DNA from: an uncultured Alphaproteobacteria bacterium
GTDB taxonomy: Bacteria; Pseudomonadota; Alphaproteobacteria; HIMB59
Length of the DNA: 64,000 nt
NCBI GenBank assembly: GCA_902594145.1
Contig: CACJLA010000002.1
Coordinates: 62,001 to 126,000, forward strand
Direction: 5' to 3'
Each line of letters opens with the position of its first letter. The first letter of the stretch is position 1. The notes under the pieces are model-generated. The model had not been told where the DNA came from. It searched no databases and saw nothing but the letters and a program-made list of their open reading frames with translations. This document shows, piece by piece, positions 42,066-54,874 of the stretch. A program made the translations under genes and the position numbers.

Positions 42066-43454
42066 TTATTTAAAAAGGTTATCTACTAAATTGATTAATG
42101 GATCTGGATAAAAGAAAAATAAAGTTATTATTAATCCAAAACTTATAAATATTACTTTACCTATTTTATTGTTATCAACTAATAACTCTATTTCTGATTT
42201 ATTGAAAAACATATTTTTTATAATCGTTAGATAATAGAATGCTGCAATTACAGAGCTCAAAACAGCGACTATTGATAAAAAGAAAAAACCATCAGTTATT
42301 GAGGCTGAAAGAATAAAAAATTTTGCAAAAAAACCGGCAAAAGGTGGTATTCCTGCAAGCGAAAAGAAAAACACGAGCATACTGATAGATTTAGAGTTCG
42401 ATGTAAATCTTAAACCATTAAGTTGAGATATTTTTGTGAATTCACCTTCTACAGTTCTTAAATTAAGTAAAACAGCAAAAATCCCAAAAGTAGTAATTAA
42501 ATAAATAATTAAATAGAAAAATAATGTTCCCTCAGACATAAACTGATAACTCATGATTCCAAGTAGCATAAAACCTATGTGATTAATTGAGCTAAAGGCT
42601 AATAATCTTTTGATAACTTTTTGTGTAATTGCACCGTAAACTCCAACAAGTAGTGATATGGCACAAACTATTTGAAAAATATAATTAAGAGACTGAATAC
42701 CTGAAATATTAAGCTCTTGATAAACTCTAAATAAAAATATTAGTGATGCAAACTTCGGTAAACTAGCAAAGAAAAGTGTGGATATAGTCGGTGATCCTTC
42801 ATATACATCTGGTGTCCAAATATGAAATGGAGCTGCTGAGACCTTAAAAAATAAAGAAATGAGGATTAAAGATAAGCCTATTTCACTTATGGTTGTAAAA
42901 TTATTAAGGTTTTGCATATAAAAAGTACCGGTATCGTAATAAATCATTGAGATCCCAAATAATAGAAAACCAGATGATAAAGCACCAAGAGAAAAATATT
43001 TAATCCCCGCTTCATTTGATTTTAAATTTTTTGTATTAAAGGCTGCCATTAAATATAATGACAATGATTGAAGTTCTAACCCAATAAAGGCTGTTAAAAA
43101 ATTATCACTTGAAATTAGAACGAAAGACCCAAGAATAGCAAATAATATGAATAGGATATATTCATATCTATACAAATTTTCATTTTTTAATGGTCTTTTT
43201 GAGAGTAAGATAAAAACAATAGAACCAATTGAAAGTATTATCTTTGATAATACAAATAAATTAATTGTATTTAATGAAATATCAGTAGAAATATAAAAGT
43301 CTTTTCCAAAATTTATTAGTATTAGAGTTAATAAAAAAAAACCTAGCGTATTTATTGCAATAGATCTATCCTTGTTAAATAATCCAAAACATAATGTTAA
43401 TAAAATCAAAGCAAGTATAAAAATTTCTGGAATGAATTGATAAAAATTGATCAT
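42066..43454 (-). CDS. nuoN: NADH-quinone oxidoreductase subunit N
   Basis: Multi-TM proton-pumping family, KVSAAPFHIWTPDVYEGSPT, LAFSSINHIGFML. Confidence 0.95.
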   Translation of the reverse strand: MINFYQFIPEIFILALILLTLCFGLFNKDRSIAINTLGFFLLTLILINFGKDFYISTDISLNTINLFVLSKIILSIGSIVFILLSKRPLKNENLYRYEYILFILFAILGSFVLISSDNFLTAFIGLELQSLSLYLMAAFNTKNLKSNEAGIKYFSLGALSSGFLLFGISMIYYDTGTFYMQNLNNFTTISEIGLSLILISLFFKVSAAPFHIWTPDVYEGSPTISTLFFASLPKFASLIFLFRVYQELNISGIQSLNYIFQIVCAISLLVGVYGAITQKVIKRLLAFSSINHIGFMLLGIMSYQFMSEGTLFFYLIIYLITTFGIFAVLLNLRTVEGEFTKISQLNGLRFTSNSKSISMLVFFFSLAGIPPFAGFFAKFFILSASITDGFFFLSIVAVLSSVIAAFYYLTIIKNMFFNKSEIELLVDNNKIGKVIFISFGLIITLFFFYPDPLINLVDNLFK

Positions 43455-44908
43455 TAAAGAATACTCATAGATATACTCTTATTAATCATTTCAAATAACA
43501 ATTTAGGATATATACCTAGAAGCATTGTGAGAAAAGCTAAACAAGAAAAGTAAAAAATTTCAATATTTGATAAATCTGCTAATTGTTTTATATCAGTCTT
43601 TAAGTCTCCAAAATTTATATTTTTATATAATAAAAGCATATAAGATGCTCCTAAGATTACCCCTATAGCAGTAAAAAATGTAAGGTATACGCTTACACTA
43701 ATAGTAGACATAATAACTAGAAACTCTCCAACGAAACCACTTGTTCCAGGTAAACCTACAGACGAAAGCATAAAAATCATGAAAAAAAATGAATATTTAG
43801 GCATTACATTCGTGACTCCACTATAATCTGAAATCATTCTTGTATGATGTCTTTCGTATACAACTCCAACTATTAAAAATAGTGCGGCTGAAACTATTCC
43901 GTGACTTATCATTTGAAAATATGCACCATTTATACCATCCTGTGTAAGAGTAAAAATACCTATTGTTACAAAACCCATGTGAGCCACAGAGGAATAAGCA
44001 ATCATTTTTTTCATATCTAATTGTCTTAAAGCAACAATTGACGTGTAAACAATTGCTACACAGCTAAGTGCAAAAATCATTGGCTGAAAATATATTGATG
44101 CATACTCAAAGAAGGGCAAAGATAGTCTAATGAAACCATATGCCCCTAACTTGAGTAGCACGCCAGCTAATATTACTGACCCACTCGTAGGTGCTTGAAC
44201 ATGAGCATCAGGTAACCACGTATGAAAAGGAAACATTGGAACTTTTACAGCAAAGGATGCGAAGAAACATAAAAATAGAATTAATTCTATTTGTTGATCA
44301 AAGGTAAAATTTGATATTAATTCAATATTACCTGATTTAACTTTAGAGATAATGTATATAATAGCTAAAAGCATTAAAACAGATCCTGCAAGCGTATATA
44401 GAAAAAATTTAAAAGTAGCATAGAGCCTATTTTCTCCTCCCCAAATTCCAATGATTAAAAACATGGGAATTAAAACTGCCTCAAAGAAGACGTAAAAAAT
44501 TACCAAATCAATACTTACAAAAACTCCAATGATAAAACTTTCAAGTAAAAGAAAATAAATTACAAATTCTTTAGCTCTATTTTGGATTGAATTTAAAGAG
44601 CACAACAAACAAATAGGAACTAAAAAAGTAGTTAAAAGTATTAATGGAATAGATACACCATCTACACCAACGTAATAATTAATGTCAAACTTATCGAACC
44701 ATGTGTGGTACTCTGTAAATTGGTAACCACTTTTAGTTTTGTCGTAAAATATTGGTAAAAGTAAACTAAGAAGAAATTCACCTGTAGTGATCCATAAACC
44801 AGATAAAAAAATAGTTTTATTTTTTAGTTGAGAACTACTTGATAATGAAAGTGTTAATGCACCTATAATAGGAGTTAGGATTAAAAGCGATAATATTGGA
44901 AAGCTCAT
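43454..44908 (-). CDS. nuoM: NADH-quinone oxidoreductase subunit M
   Basis: FAVKVPMFPFHTWLPDAHVQAPTSGSVILAG, IAYSSVAHMGF. Confidence 0.96.
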   Translation of the reverse strand: MSFPILSLLILTPIIGALTLSLSSSSQLKNKTIFLSGLWITTGEFLLSLLLPIFYDKTKSGYQFTEYHTWFDKFDINYYVGVDGVSIPLILLTTFLVPICLLCSLNSIQNRAKEFVIYFLLLESFIIGVFVSIDLVIFYVFFEAVLIPMFLIIGIWGGENRLYATFKFFLYTLAGSVLMLLAIIYIISKVKSGNIELISNFTFDQQIELILFLCFFASFAVKVPMFPFHTWLPDAHVQAPTSGSVILAGVLLKLGAYGFIRLSLPFFEYASIYFQPMIFALSCVAIVYTSIVALRQLDMKKMIAYSSVAHMGFVTIGIFTLTQDGINGAYFQMISHGIVSAALFLIVGVVYERHHTRMISDYSGVTNVMPKYSFFFMIFMLSSVGLPGTSGFVGEFLVIMSTISVSVYLTFFTAIGVILGASYMLLLYKNINFGDLKTDIKQLADLSNIEIFYFSCLAFLTMLLGIYPKLLFEMINKSISMSIL

Positions 44909-44909
44909 T

Positions 44910-46829
44910 TTATGTGATAGATATATAAAAAATGATACTTATAAAAAGAGTGAAGCCTGAGATTATTATGAATGTATAATCAAAGATATATCCTGTTTGA
45001 ATTCTTTTAAAAACTTTTGAAATTGTAGATACTATAGATGCACTTCCGTTAGGGAGATATTTATCAATAATACCTTGGTCTATTCTGGTCCATAAAAATT
45101 TTCCTAAATTATACAAAGGCAAAACAAAAATCTTATTATATAGTTCGTCAAAGTACCATTTGTTCAAAATAAAATTGTAAACTGAGTAAAACCTTTTTTT
45201 CAAGTCAGCAAGTTTATTTAAATTAAATCCATAGTAATAAACTGCTAAAGCAACACCTAAAGCAACGAGAGATTTAGATAATATTGGAAAGAAAGAAGAG
45301 TAATAATTTTTGTCTTGGTCTAAAAATATTATTTCGTTCCAAAAATTTTTTGAATTATATCCTGCGAGTAGATCATTTAGAAAGTAGCCTGCAAAGATTG
45401 CTCCTACTGATAAAAGTAATAAAGGAGCCAACATAAATGGTCCTGATTCATGAATTTTTTCATAATCGTATGTTCCATTATATTTACCATGAAACACCTT
45501 AAATATTAATCTGAATGAGTAAAAAGCAGTCATTGCAGATACTATTGCTAAAATGAAATAAACTAAAGGACCAAAACTATTCAAATTAAAAGATGAACTT
45601 AAAATTAAATCTTTTGAGAAATAACCAGATGAATATGGAAAACCAATTATGGCAAGTGTGCCTATCCACATCATCACTGCTGTTATTTTCATCTTTGAGA
45701 AAAGATTACCCATTTTATCCATATCTTGTTCATCATGGACACCATGAATAACTGACCCTGATGATAAAAATAGTAAGGCTTTAAAGTAACCATGTGTAAT
45801 TAAATGAAATATGGCAATATTGAATGCACCTAGTCCACAAGCTACAAACATGAAGCCTAATTGACTACAAGTAGAGTATGCTATTACCTTTTTTATATCT
45901 TTTTGGAAAAAACCAACTGATGCTGCAAAGAATGCTGTAAGTAGCCCTATAATTAGAACAAAAGTCATTATAAAATCAGACATGACCATTAATTCTGAAA
46001 ATCTAACAGTCAAAAAAACACCAGCTGTTACCATCGTAGCTGCATGAATTAATGCTGAAACAGGTGTTGGGCCTTCCATAGCATCAGGCAACCAAGTATG
46101 AAAACCAAATTGGGCAGATTTTCCCATAGCACCTATAAACAGAAAAAAACACGAAAAAACTAACGTATTAATATTAAAGCCTAAAAAATTAATATCATTA
46201 TTAAATAATTCTTCTTTACCTGCAATTATTTCGTTAATGGATAATGTATCTAAAGATACATATAGAGTTGCGATACCAATAAGAAAGCCAAAATCTGCAA
46301 CCCTATTTACTAAAAAAGCTTTCATGGCTGCTAAATTTGCAGATTTCTTGTGGTGCCAAAAACCTATCAGTAAATAAGAGGCTAATCCAACACCCTCCCA
46401 TCCAAAAAATAATTGAATTAAATTATCACTTACAACTAAAGCTACCATACAAAATGTAAACAAACTCAAGTAAGTCATAAATCTTACTTTTGAATTGTCA
46501 TGTGCCATGTATTCAATTGAATATATATGGACTAAAGCTGATACAGTAAGAACAAGTGTTAACATCAAAAGTGTTAAAGAGTTAACTGAGATTCCCCAAT
46601 TAAAAAACTGACCCGAAACAAAAAACCACTCTAATACAGGAATGATAATTTCTTGAGAGGGAGACATTGAAAAAGTAATAAACAAAATCCAACTTAGAAT
46701 AGCTGCAATAGATATAAGCGTGGATGAAAAATATTGAGCTGTTTTATCTCCCAGCAGAACTCCAAAAGGATATGTAAAGATTGTTGAAATTAATGGTAGA
46801 AAGAAAAGTAATTTATAACTAAACATCAA
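44910..46829 (-). CDS. nuoL: NADH-quinone oxidoreductase subunit L
   Basis: FGWEGVGLASYLLIGFW, AQFGFHTWLPDAMEGPTPVSALIHAATMVTAGV. Confidence 0.96.
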   Translation of the reverse strand: MMFSYKLLFFLPLISTIFTYPFGVLLGDKTAQYFSSTLISIAAILSWILFITFSMSPSQEIIIPVLEWFFVSGQFFNWGISVNSLTLLMLTLVLTVSALVHIYSIEYMAHDNSKVRFMTYLSLFTFCMVALVVSDNLIQLFFGWEGVGLASYLLIGFWHHKKSANLAAMKAFLVNRVADFGFLIGIATLYVSLDTLSINEIIAGKEELFNNDINFLGFNINTLVFSCFFLFIGAMGKSAQFGFHTWLPDAMEGPTPVSALIHAATMVTAGVFLTVRFSELMVMSDFIMTFVLIIGLLTAFFAASVGFFQKDIKKVIAYSTCSQLGFMFVACGLGAFNIAIFHLITHGYFKALLFLSSGSVIHGVHDEQDMDKMGNLFSKMKITAVMMWIGTLAIIGFPYSSGYFSKDLILSSSFNLNSFGPLVYFILAIVSAMTAFYSFRLIFKVFHGKYNGTYDYEKIHESGPFMLAPLLLLSVGAIFAGYFLNDLLAGYNSKNFWNEIIFLDQDKNYYSSFFPILSKSLVALGVALAVYYYGFNLNKLADLKKRFYSVYNFILNKWYFDELYNKIFVLPLYNLGKFLWTRIDQGIIDKYLPNGSASIVSTISKVFKRIQTGYIFDYTFIIISGFTLFISIIFYISIT

Positions 46830-47149
46830 TCTTTTAGTTGATTGATTTGGGTTATATCAATCTCTCCCTTATTTCTAAAATAAATAACCAGTATAGCTAA
46901 ACCAATAGCTGCCTCAGCAGCAGCTATTGTTAAAATAAAAATTGAGAATACTTGTCCATTAATATCATTTAAGAAAACTGATGCAGATACAAAATTAATA
47001 TTTGCTGCTAATAATATAATTTCAATACACATTAAAATTAAAATCATATTTCTTCTATTTAAAAATAATCCAAAGCATCCGATAATAAAGACTATTAAAG
47101 AAAGAATAAAAAAATGATTGTATGAAAGACTAGTCATCTTTAATACCAT
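46826..47149 (-). CDS. nuoK: NADH-quinone oxidoreductase subunit K
   Basis: Three TM, ILMCIEIILLAANINFV, AAAEAAIGLAILVIYFR. Confidence 0.95.
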   Translation of the reverse strand: MVLKMTSLSYNHFFILSLIVFIIGCFGLFLNRRNMILILMCIEIILLAANINFVSASVFLNDINGQVFSIFILTIAAAEAAIGLAILVIYFRNKGEIDITQINQLKD

Positions 47150-47729
47150 CGCCAGATTTAATTTTTACTAGCTGAACTCTATCTTTAGCAGTCGTAGAAT
47201 TTTGACTATCAATATTTTGTCTTTTAATTGTTGGTCTATAGACATGAGTTAAAACAATAGCACCAATCATAGCAAGTAACAAAACAATGCCGCTTAATTG
47301 AAAATCAATAAAATACTTTGTATAAAGCACATCTCCAATTTGTTCAGTATTATTTTTAGATCTAATAAATGTATCTATGTTAACTTTAGAAGTTTTAAAT
47401 ACAGTTAAATAGATTATCTCAGCTAGAATGATGCCAGCAAAAAGCAAAGCGAGAGGTACATATCTTTTAATATTAAACATTAAGGTTGTAATTTGTATAT
47501 CGAGCATCATTACAACAAAAAGAAAAAGGATTGCTACTGCACCAATATAAACAATAGCAAGGATGATGCCGACAAACTCTGCTCCAATTAGGATGAACAG
47601 AAAAGTGGAATTAAGAAAAGCCAATACCAGGAATAAAACAGAATTAACAGGATTTTTTGAAAAAATAACAAAAATGCATGTTGTTATTAAAAATGCTGCA
47701 AACAAAAAAAAAGAGCCAACTAAAAACAT
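47130..47729 (-). CDS. nuoJ: NADH-quinone oxidoreductase subunit J
   Basis: NPVNSVLFLVLAFLNSTFLFILIGAEFVGIILAIVYIGAVAILFLFVVMML. Confidence 0.95.
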   Translation of the reverse strand: MFLVGSFFLFAAFLITTCIFVIFSKNPVNSVLFLVLAFLNSTFLFILIGAEFVGIILAIVYIGAVAILFLFVVMMLDIQITTLMFNIKRYVPLALLFAGIILAEIIYLTVFKTSKVNIDTFIRSKNNTEQIGDVLYTKYFIDFQLSGIVLLLAMIGAIVLTHVYRPTIKRQNIDSQNSTTAKDRVQLVKIKSGDGIKDD

Positions 47730-48217
47730 TATCTGTATTTGCTGTCCCTTTTAAGATTTTCACTAATTTGTTTTTCCCATATATCTCCGTTTCGTAAAAG
47801 TTTTTCTTTGTCGTAAAGTAATTCTTCTCTTGTTTCAGTGGCGTATTCGAAATTTGGACCCTCTACAATAGCATCCACTGGACAAGCCTCTTCGCATAAG
47901 CCACAATAAATACATTTAGTCATATCAATGTCATATCGACTGGTTCTTCTGCTGCCATCAGGCTTTGGCTCGGCTTCAATAGTTATAGCTTGAGCAGGAC
48001 AGACAGCTTCACATAATTTACAAGCAATACACCTTTCCTCACCATTTGGGTATCTTCTCAAAGCATGTTCGCCTCTAAAACGAGGGCTAATAGGCCCTTT
48101 TTGATTAGGATAGTTCAAAGTAACTTTAGGTTTAAAAAAATAAGTTATTGTTAACTTTAAACCTTTCATTAATTCAAAAAGAGTAAAAGATTTTATGTAT
48201 TTAATAAGTGTTGTCAT
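47729..48217 (-). CDS. nuoI: NADH-quinone oxidoreductase subunit I (2x 4Fe-4S)
   Basis: [16 protein letters not shown] and [16 protein letters not shown]. Confidence 0.97.
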   Translation of the reverse strand: MTTLIKYIKSFTLFELMKGLKLTITYFFKPKVTLNYPNQKGPISPRFRGEHALRRYPNGEERCIACKLCEAVCPAQAITIEAEPKPDGSRRTSRYDIDMTKCIYCGLCEEACPVDAIVEGPNFEYATETREELLYDKEKLLRNGDIWEKQISENLKRDSKYR

Positions 48218-48219
48218 AA

Positions 48220-49218
48220 TTAATTAGGCAATAAGCCAAAGTAAAATAAAAAGGCTGATGTAATAACTACCCAAATTAGTGTTAAAGGTAAGAAAATTTT
48301 CCATCCGAGTCTCATAAGTTGGTCATATCTATACCTTGGGAAAGTTGCCCTGACCCAAAGAAATACAAAAAGGATTAGAAAAACTTTAATAATAAACCAA
48401 AAAATTCCAGGTATTGCATTTAAAGGGAATATATCTATTGGAGGGTACCAGCCTCCTAGGAATAAAATGACCGTCAAAGAACTCATTAAAATCATATTTG
48501 CGTATTCCGCTAAGAAAAATAAACCAAATGATATTGATGAATATTCAGTAAAGAATCCTGCAACTAACGTAGCTTCGTCCTCAGGTAAATCAAAAGGCAA
48601 TCTATTTGTTTCAGCAAGTGCTGATATTATGAATACGACGAACATGGGTAAAAGAGGAATAGCGAACCACATATTTTTTTGACTTTCGACAATTTCAATC
48701 AAATTTAAAGAACCTACACAAATTAAAACGGTGATAATTACAAAGCCTATAGAGACTTCATAAGAAATCATTTGAGCAGCTGATCTTAAAGCTCCTAAAA
48801 AGGGATATTTAGAATTACTTGCCCAACCAGCTATTATAACTCCATAAACGCCAAATGATGACACAGCAAATAAATATAAAATTCCAATGTTAATGTTAGC
48901 AATTACGTAAGTTGAACTAATTGGTATAACTGCCCAAGCTATTAAACTTAAAATTAAAGTTAGCATAGGTGCAAAGATAAAAAGAAATTTATTAGAACTA
49001 GATGGTAGTAAGTTCTCTTTGGTAAGTAGTTTTATAACGTCTGCAAAGCTTTGCAATATACCAAAGGGCCCCACAACGTTTGGTCCCTTTCTTAATTGGA
49101 CAGCTCCAAGAACTTTTCTTTCTAAATATACTAATAGAGCAACAGAAACTAATACAGGCACGACAAAGCTAAAGATTTTTAAAATACCTATTGTTATTTC
49201 GAAAGAGAGACTTGTCAT
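48220..49218 (-). CDS. nuoH: NADH-quinone oxidoreductase subunit H
   Basis: [47 protein letters not shown]. Confidence 0.96.
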   Translation of the reverse strand: MTSLSFEITIGILKIFSFVVPVLVSVALLVYLERKVLGAVQLRKGPNVVGPFGILQSFADVIKLLTKENLLPSSSNKFLFIFAPMLTLILSLIAWAVIPISSTYVIANINIGILYLFAVSSFGVYGVIIAGWASNSKYPFLGALRSAAQMISYEVSIGFVIITVLICVGSLNLIEIVESQKNMWFAIPLLPMFVVFIISALAETNRLPFDLPEDEATLVAGFFTEYSSISFGLFFLAEYANMILMSSLTVILFLGGWYPPIDIFPLNAIPGIFWFIIKVFLILFVFLWVRATFPRYRYDQLMRLGWKIFLPLTLIWVVITSAFLFYFGLLPN

Positions 49219-51251
49219 TAAGCTGACTTCTCTAATAAAGATGGAGTAGAAATTATCTCTTCAACACATTTAGCCATTGTTACAGAATTTTTAGAAATGA
49301 CATCAGACATATAAAAGTTATTTATTGGATACTGTGTCTTACATTCTTCAAATTCAATATCAGATATAATTGGTGTTGTTTTATCATTGATCAAAATTTC
49401 TTGAAAAATAGATAATTTTGGATAATTATTAAGTAATTCAGATCTTAATTGATCAAAAGTATTCGGTTCGAAAACAAATGATAGCTCTTCAGATAATTTT
49501 TTGACTATCGACCACTCTTCTTTTGCAGAACCAATAGGATTATGGCATTTTTTTGCCTCTTGCGGTCTACCTTCAATATTTACAAATATACCATTCTTCT
49601 CAGTGTATAAAGGAGTTGGTAAAATAATATCTGATTTCATCGCACCTTCATCTCCATGATGACCAAAGTAAACCCTAAAACAATTGTCAAATTGTTCACT
49701 AGCAATATGCTCTGAGCCAAATGAAAGAACTATTTCAAATTTGTTTTTTTTTAATTTAGAAAATGGCTCACAGAGGTTTTTGGTAGTATTACCTAATATT
49801 AATTGCCCAACACGTGAAGCATATGGATTTAAAAAGTTTAAGTTATTTTTATCTTTTGAAATAACTTTATATTTATTAGCAAATGTAAAAATAGATTTTA
49901 ATGTTTTAATATTTTTAATTTTATTTAAAAAAGCTGAACCTATTATAATTATGGGATTAGTGGATCTATTTAATGCTTTGATTAATTTTTCACTATTTAA
50001 ATCTGATAACTTGTCTCCTAAATACTCTGTTTGATAATTAAAAGATATATCTTTGCCAATGTTAAAGATTCTTGAGTTATTATTGTAAGCTTTAAAAATC
50101 TTATGATTAATTATAGGTGTTTCAATTTTTGGGTTTGTTCCTAAAAGTATTATCAAATCAGAATTTTCTATTTCATTCAAAGGTGTATTAAAACGATAAC
50201 TGTCTAAATTTTCAAGGATAGCTTGATTATCAGTTCGGCATTCAACATTATCTTTACCAAAGTTTGACATGAATTTATTAATTGAATATCCAGTTTCTAA
50301 ATCGACGTGCTCGCCAATCAAAGCTAAAGGCTTTAAAGATTTTAATTTATTTTTTAAAATTTTTAATGATTCCTCCCAACTTGAGTTTGATAATTTTTGA
50401 TTTTTTCTAATATAAGGGGTATCTATTCTCTGTTGATAGTAACCATCATAATTAAATCTAACTTTGTCAGATATCCACTCCTCATTAATGAATTCATTTG
50501 TTCTTGGTGTAACTCTTAAGATTTCCTCTGCTCTACTGTCGACCCTGATATTTGAACCAACACTGTCGAAAATATCAATTGAGTCAGTTCTTTTAAGCTC
50601 CCAAGGACGAGCTTTAAATTGATATGGTTTGCTTGTAAGAGCACCTACAGGACATAAATCAATTACGTTTCCAGAAAGCTCTGAGGTAATTGATTGTTCA
50701 AGATAGGTAGTAATTTCTGCATTCTCGCCTCTTCCTAACATTCCTAATTCTGGAACCCCTGCTACTTCAGTTGCGAATCTTACACATCTGGTGCAATGAA
50801 TACATCTAGTCATTATGGTGTTCACCAAAGGTCCCATATTTTTATTTTCAACAGCTCTTTTATTTTCTTTGTATCTAGACTTATCAAAACCGTAGTACAT
50901 TGCCTGATCTTGTAAATCGCATTCTCCACCTTGATCACATATTGGGCAATCTAAAGGATGATTAATTAATAAAAATTCCATTACGCCTTTTCTACCAGCA
51001 TTTACTTTTTCTGAATTAGTGATTATAGACATGCCTTCCATTAAGGGCATTGTGCAAGAAGAAACTAATTTTGGAGCCTTTTCTATTTCAACCAAGCACA
51101 TTCTACAATTTCCAGCTATAGATAGTTTGTCGTGATAACAAAATCTTGGTATTTCTTCACCTGCAATTTCGCATGCTTGCATAACAGTGAGGTTTTTATC
51201 AACTTGAATTTCTTTTTGATTAATTTTTATGTTTATTAGATTTTGACTCAT
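49218..51251 (-). CDS. nuoG: NADH-quinone oxidoreductase subunit G
   Basis: N-terminal 2Fe-2S and 4Fe-4S motifs ([44 protein letters not shown]). Confidence 0.95.
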   Translation of the reverse strand: MSQNLINIKINQKEIQVDKNLTVMQACEIAGEEIPRFCYHDKLSIAGNCRMCLVEIEKAPKLVSSCTMPLMEGMSIITNSEKVNAGRKGVMEFLLINHPLDCPICDQGGECDLQDQAMYYGFDKSRYKENKRAVENKNMGPLVNTIMTRCIHCTRCVRFATEVAGVPELGMLGRGENAEITTYLEQSITSELSGNVIDLCPVGALTSKPYQFKARPWELKRTDSIDIFDSVGSNIRVDSRAEEILRVTPRTNEFINEEWISDKVRFNYDGYYQQRIDTPYIRKNQKLSNSSWEESLKILKNKLKSLKPLALIGEHVDLETGYSINKFMSNFGKDNVECRTDNQAILENLDSYRFNTPLNEIENSDLIILLGTNPKIETPIINHKIFKAYNNNSRIFNIGKDISFNYQTEYLGDKLSDLNSEKLIKALNRSTNPIIIIGSAFLNKIKNIKTLKSIFTFANKYKVISKDKNNLNFLNPYASRVGQLILGNTTKNLCEPFSKLKKNKFEIVLSFGSEHIASEQFDNCFRVYFGHHGDEGAMKSDIILPTPLYTEKNGIFVNIEGRPQEAKKCHNPIGSAKEEWSIVKKLSEELSFVFEPNTFDQLRSELLNNYPKLSIFQEILINDKTTPIISDIEFEECKTQYPINNFYMSDVISKNSVTMAKCVEEIISTPSLLEKSA

Positions 51252-52519
51252 GAAGCTTTTAACTTTTTATTATATTTGCTAATCAACTCTGATTTAAAAT
51301 TTTTAATAAGTCCTTGGATAGGCCACGCCGCTGCATCTCCTAAGGCACAAATAGTGTGTCCTTCTACTTGCTTTGTTACATTCTCTAAAAGTTCTATTTG
51401 CTCAGGAGATATTTCTCCTCTAACTAGTCTTTGCATCATTCTGTGCATCCAACCTGTTCCTTCTCTGCACGGTGTGCATTGACCACAGCTTTCATGTTTA
51501 TAAAAGTGTGCAAATCGTTCAATTACTTCTGCAATATCATTATTCTGGTTAACAACAATCACTCCCGCTGTACCTAAGCCTGAACCATTAGCTTTTAAAT
51601 CATCAAAGTTCATAAGAACTGACTCACAAATATTTTTAGGGAGCATTGGAGTGCTTGACCCTCCTGGGACAATTGCTTTTAAGTTGTCCCATCCGCCCTC
51701 AACTCCATGACAATGCTTTTCAACTAATTCCTTTAATGGTATCCCCATTTCTTCTTCAACCGTGCAAGGCTTGTTGACATTTCCAGATATACAAAAAATT
51801 TTTGTACCTGTGTTATTCTCAGCACCAATTGATTTAAACCAATCTGGACCTCTTCTTAATATAGTAGGAACTACAGCAATTGACTCCACGTTATTAATAG
51901 TTGTGGGCATGCCGTATAAACCGACACCTGCAGGAAAAGGGGGTTTTAGTCGTGGTTGACCTTTTTTTCCTTCTAAACTCTCTAAAAGAGCAGTTTCTTC
52001 TCCACATATATATGCTCCAGCACCCCTATGAACATAAAGATCAAAATCAAATCCACTACCACAGGCATTTTTTCCTATATAGCCTCGGTTATAAGCTTCT
52101 TCGATCGCCTTTTCTAATTGAACGTACTCGTAGTGGTATTCACCTCTAATATATATATAGCACTTTGATGCTTGGATAGCATATGATGCAATCAAACAAC
52201 CCTCAACAAGGGTATGAGGATCATTTCTTATAATTTCTCTGTCTTTACAAGTTCCAGGTTCGGACTCATCCGCGTTAACAACTAAATAATGTTGTTTGCC
52301 TGTATCCTTCGGCATAAATGACCATTTAAGACCAGTAGAAAAACCTGCACCACCTCTTCCTCTGAGCTGACTTGATTTCACTAATTCTATAATATCATTT
52401 TGATTTTTGGACAAAATTTCTTTTGTGTTAGACCATGAACCTCTTTGTAAGGCTCCTTCAATAAAGGGTTCTTGAAAACCATGAAGGTTTTGAAAAACTT
52501 TATCTTTAGCATTAAGCAT
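51248..52519 (-). CDS. nuoF: NADH-quinone oxidoreductase subunit F
   Basis: [52 protein letters not shown]; Met at 52519 preferred over 52552. Confidence 0.95.
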   Translation of the reverse strand: MLNAKDKVFQNLHGFQEPFIEGALQRGSWSNTKEILSKNQNDIIELVKSSQLRGRGGAGFSTGLKWSFMPKDTGKQHYLVVNADESEPGTCKDREIIRNDPHTLVEGCLIASYAIQASKCYIYIRGEYHYEYVQLEKAIEEAYNRGYIGKNACGSGFDFDLYVHRGAGAYICGEETALLESLEGKKGQPRLKPPFPAGVGLYGMPTTINNVESIAVVPTILRRGPDWFKSIGAENNTGTKIFCISGNVNKPCTVEEEMGIPLKELVEKHCHGVEGGWDNLKAIVPGGSSTPMLPKNICESVLMNFDDLKANGSGLGTAGVIVVNQNNDIAEVIERFAHFYKHESCGQCTPCREGTGWMHRMMQRLVRGEISPEQIELLENVTKQVEGHTICALGDAAAWPIQGLIKNFKSELISKYNKKLKAS

Positions 52520-53099
52520 TTTCTGAACTTCTCCTACCTTTTTGAGAACCAATAATATTTGGTTTTCCTTCTTTAATATTGTTTATAATTTTCTTTGTAG
52601 AGTCTTCATCTAAGTCTTCAAAAAAATCATTATTAATTTGTATCATAGGTCCATTAGAACAAGCACCAAGGCACTCCACTTCAACAACTGTAAATTTATT
52701 ATCTTCACTTGTATCGTTAATTTCACATTTTGTTTCTTTACAAATCGTATTTGTAATTTTATTTGAGCCTCTGAGCCAACAAGGAGATGTTCTACAAATC
52801 TGAACTAGGTTTTCACCAACTGGTCTTGTGTTATACATTGAATAAAATGAAGCTACTTCTGTAACTCTTATCTTAGGCATAGATAAAGTCTCAGCAATTG
52901 TTTCTATGCATTCAATGCTTATCCAATTATGATTTTGTTCTTGTGCCAAATAAAGGAGAGGCATTACAGCGCTTTGCTCCCTACCTTTTGGATATTTAGA
53001 AATAATATTTTTAATTGATTTGAGATTATCTTTAGACCATGAAAATTTCTCACCTGATCTTGAAAAATTATTTGATAAACCTGGATGATTACCACTCAT
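52512..53099 (-). CDS. nuoE: NADH-quinone oxidoreductase subunit E
   Basis: [48 protein letters not shown]. Confidence 0.94.
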   Translation of the reverse strand: MSGNHPGLSNNFSRSGEKFSWSKDNLKSIKNIISKYPKGREQSAVMPLLYLAQEQNHNWISIECIETIAETLSMPKIRVTEVASFYSMYNTRPVGENLVQICRTSPCWLRGSNKITNTICKETKCEINDTSEDNKFTVVEVECLGACSNGPMIQINNDFFEDLDEDSTKKIINNIKEGKPNIIGSQKGRRSSENA

Positions 53100-54271
53100 C
53101 TGTCAACCTCACCAAATACAATGTCTAAACTTCCTAAGATTGATGGTAGGTCTGCAAGTTGGTGGCCTTTAGATAAAAAATGTAATGCCTGTAAATGAAC
53201 AAAGCCTGGAGCTCTCAATTTACAACGATAAGGTTTTGAACTTCCATCAGCTACTAAAACAACTCCAAATTCTCCTTTTGGTGCCTCTACACTTTTGTAT
53301 GTAATTCCCTCAGGAACCCTATATCCCTCTGTAAATAACTTAAAATGATGAATTATAGCTTCCATTGAATTTTTCATTTCTGATCTTTTAGGTGGTGTAA
53401 TTTTATTATTTTCAACCATTACAGGTCCTTGTGGAATATTATCAATACACTGCAAAATAATTTTAACAGACTCTCTCATCTCTTCCATTCTCACTAAATA
53501 TCTATCATAGGTATCACCTGTTTTTCCAACAGGAATGTCAAAATCTATATCTGAATATACATCATAAGGTTGAGATTTTCTTAGATCCCAAGCTACGCCA
53601 CTCGCACGAAGAACCGGGCCACTACAACTAAGTCTTATTGCGTCATCTTTTTTTAATATTCCTATATCTACTGAGCGTTGCTTAAATATTCTATTCTCAG
53701 TAAGTAATTCTTCAAGGGTATCAATAAACTTAGGAAAATTTGAAAAATAGTTTTTCATTTTTTCTAGGAGATTTTCAGGTAAGTCCTGATGAACACCACC
53801 AGGTCGAAAATAAGCTGCATGAAATCTTGCTCCAGAAACAGCTTCATGAAATTCCAACATTTTTTCTCTCTCTTCGAAAGCCCATAGCATTGGAGTAGCT
53901 GCACCTATGTCCATTGCAAAAGCAGGAATGTTAAGCAAATGATTCAATATTCTGGTAACTTCTGCAAACATAACTCTGATATATTGAGCTCTTTTAGGTG
54001 CCTCAATGTTCAACAAATTCTCAACTGCTAAAGCGAATGCATGTTCTTGACACATTGGTGATACATAATCAAGACGGTCAAAATATGGTATAGCTTGGGT
54101 ATAAGTTTTTTGTTCAATTAATTTTTCAGTGCCTCTATGTAAAAGTCCAATATGTGGTTCTGCTTTGTTTACTACCTCTCCCTCCAATTGCACTAGCAGT
54201 CTAAGGACTCCGTGCGCAGCTGGATGTTGAGGTCCAAAATTAAGCGTGACAGGTTTAAAGTTCTCGGACAT
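53096..54271 (-). CDS. nuoD: NADH-quinone oxidoreductase subunit D
   Basis: [52 protein letters not shown]. Confidence 0.97.
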   Translation of the reverse strand: MSENFKPVTLNFGPQHPAAHGVLRLLVQLEGEVVNKAEPHIGLLHRGTEKLIEQKTYTQAIPYFDRLDYVSPMCQEHAFALAVENLLNIEAPKRAQYIRVMFAEVTRILNHLLNIPAFAMDIGAATPMLWAFEEREKMLEFHEAVSGARFHAAYFRPGGVHQDLPENLLEKMKNYFSNFPKFIDTLEELLTENRIFKQRSVDIGILKKDDAIRLSCSGPVLRASGVAWDLRKSQPYDVYSDIDFDIPVGKTGDTYDRYLVRMEEMRESVKIILQCIDNIPQGPVMVENNKITPPKRSEMKNSMEAIIHHFKLFTEGYRVPEGITYKSVEAPKGEFGVVLVADGSSKPYRCKLRAPGFVHLQALHFLSKGHQLADLPSILGSLDIVFGEVDR

Positions 54272-54275
54272 ATAT

Positions 54276-54869
54276 TTATTTACCTAGTTCCTCTTTAATT
54301 GTTTCTTTCATTCCCTCCCAAGGGCTCTCATTATCAAAGTCTCTAAATTCTTGCTTTAGAGTAACAGGCTCATAAACAACTTTTTTTATGTTTTCGTCAT
54401 AACGAACTTCTTCATAACCAGTTAAAGGAAAATCTTTTCTTAGTGGATGACCTTGAAAGGTATAGTCATTCATTATTCTCTGAAGATTAGGGTGATTTAT
54501 GAAGTTTATACCAAAAAGATCATAACACTCCCTTTCAAACCAGTCAGCAGACTCAAAAATTTGAGTTATAGAATTAATATTTAAATTATCTTCAGAAATA
54601 TTGGCGAAAATAAACAATCTTTTATTAAATTTTAAGCTCAGAAAAGAGTATATGAGTGTAAATCTTTCTTGAGCATAACTTGATTTAGATAACATGTTAT
54701 CTGTGACCGTAATATCAATTAACTGGTCATAGAGTAAATCTTCATCTTCTTTAATTTTTTGAGTAACATCTAATATTGAGTCCTTGTTTACTAAAATATT
54801 TTCAATACCGGCCTTGATTGGGAAATGAAAACTTCCAGTTGAATACTTTTGTAAAATATTAGGGGACAA
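54276..54869 (-). CDS. nuoC: NADH-quinone oxidoreductase subunit C
   Basis: [53 protein letters not shown]. Confidence 0.95.
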   Translation of the reverse strand: MSPNILQKYSTGSFHFPIKAGIENILVNKDSILDVTQKIKEDEDLLYDQLIDITVTDNMLSKSSYAQERFTLIYSFLSLKFNKRLFIFANISEDNLNINSITQIFESADWFERECYDLFGINFINHPNLQRIMNDYTFQGHPLRKDFPLTGYEEVRYDENIKKVVYEPVTLKQEFRDFDNESPWEGMKETIKEELGK

Positions 54870-54874
54870 ATAAT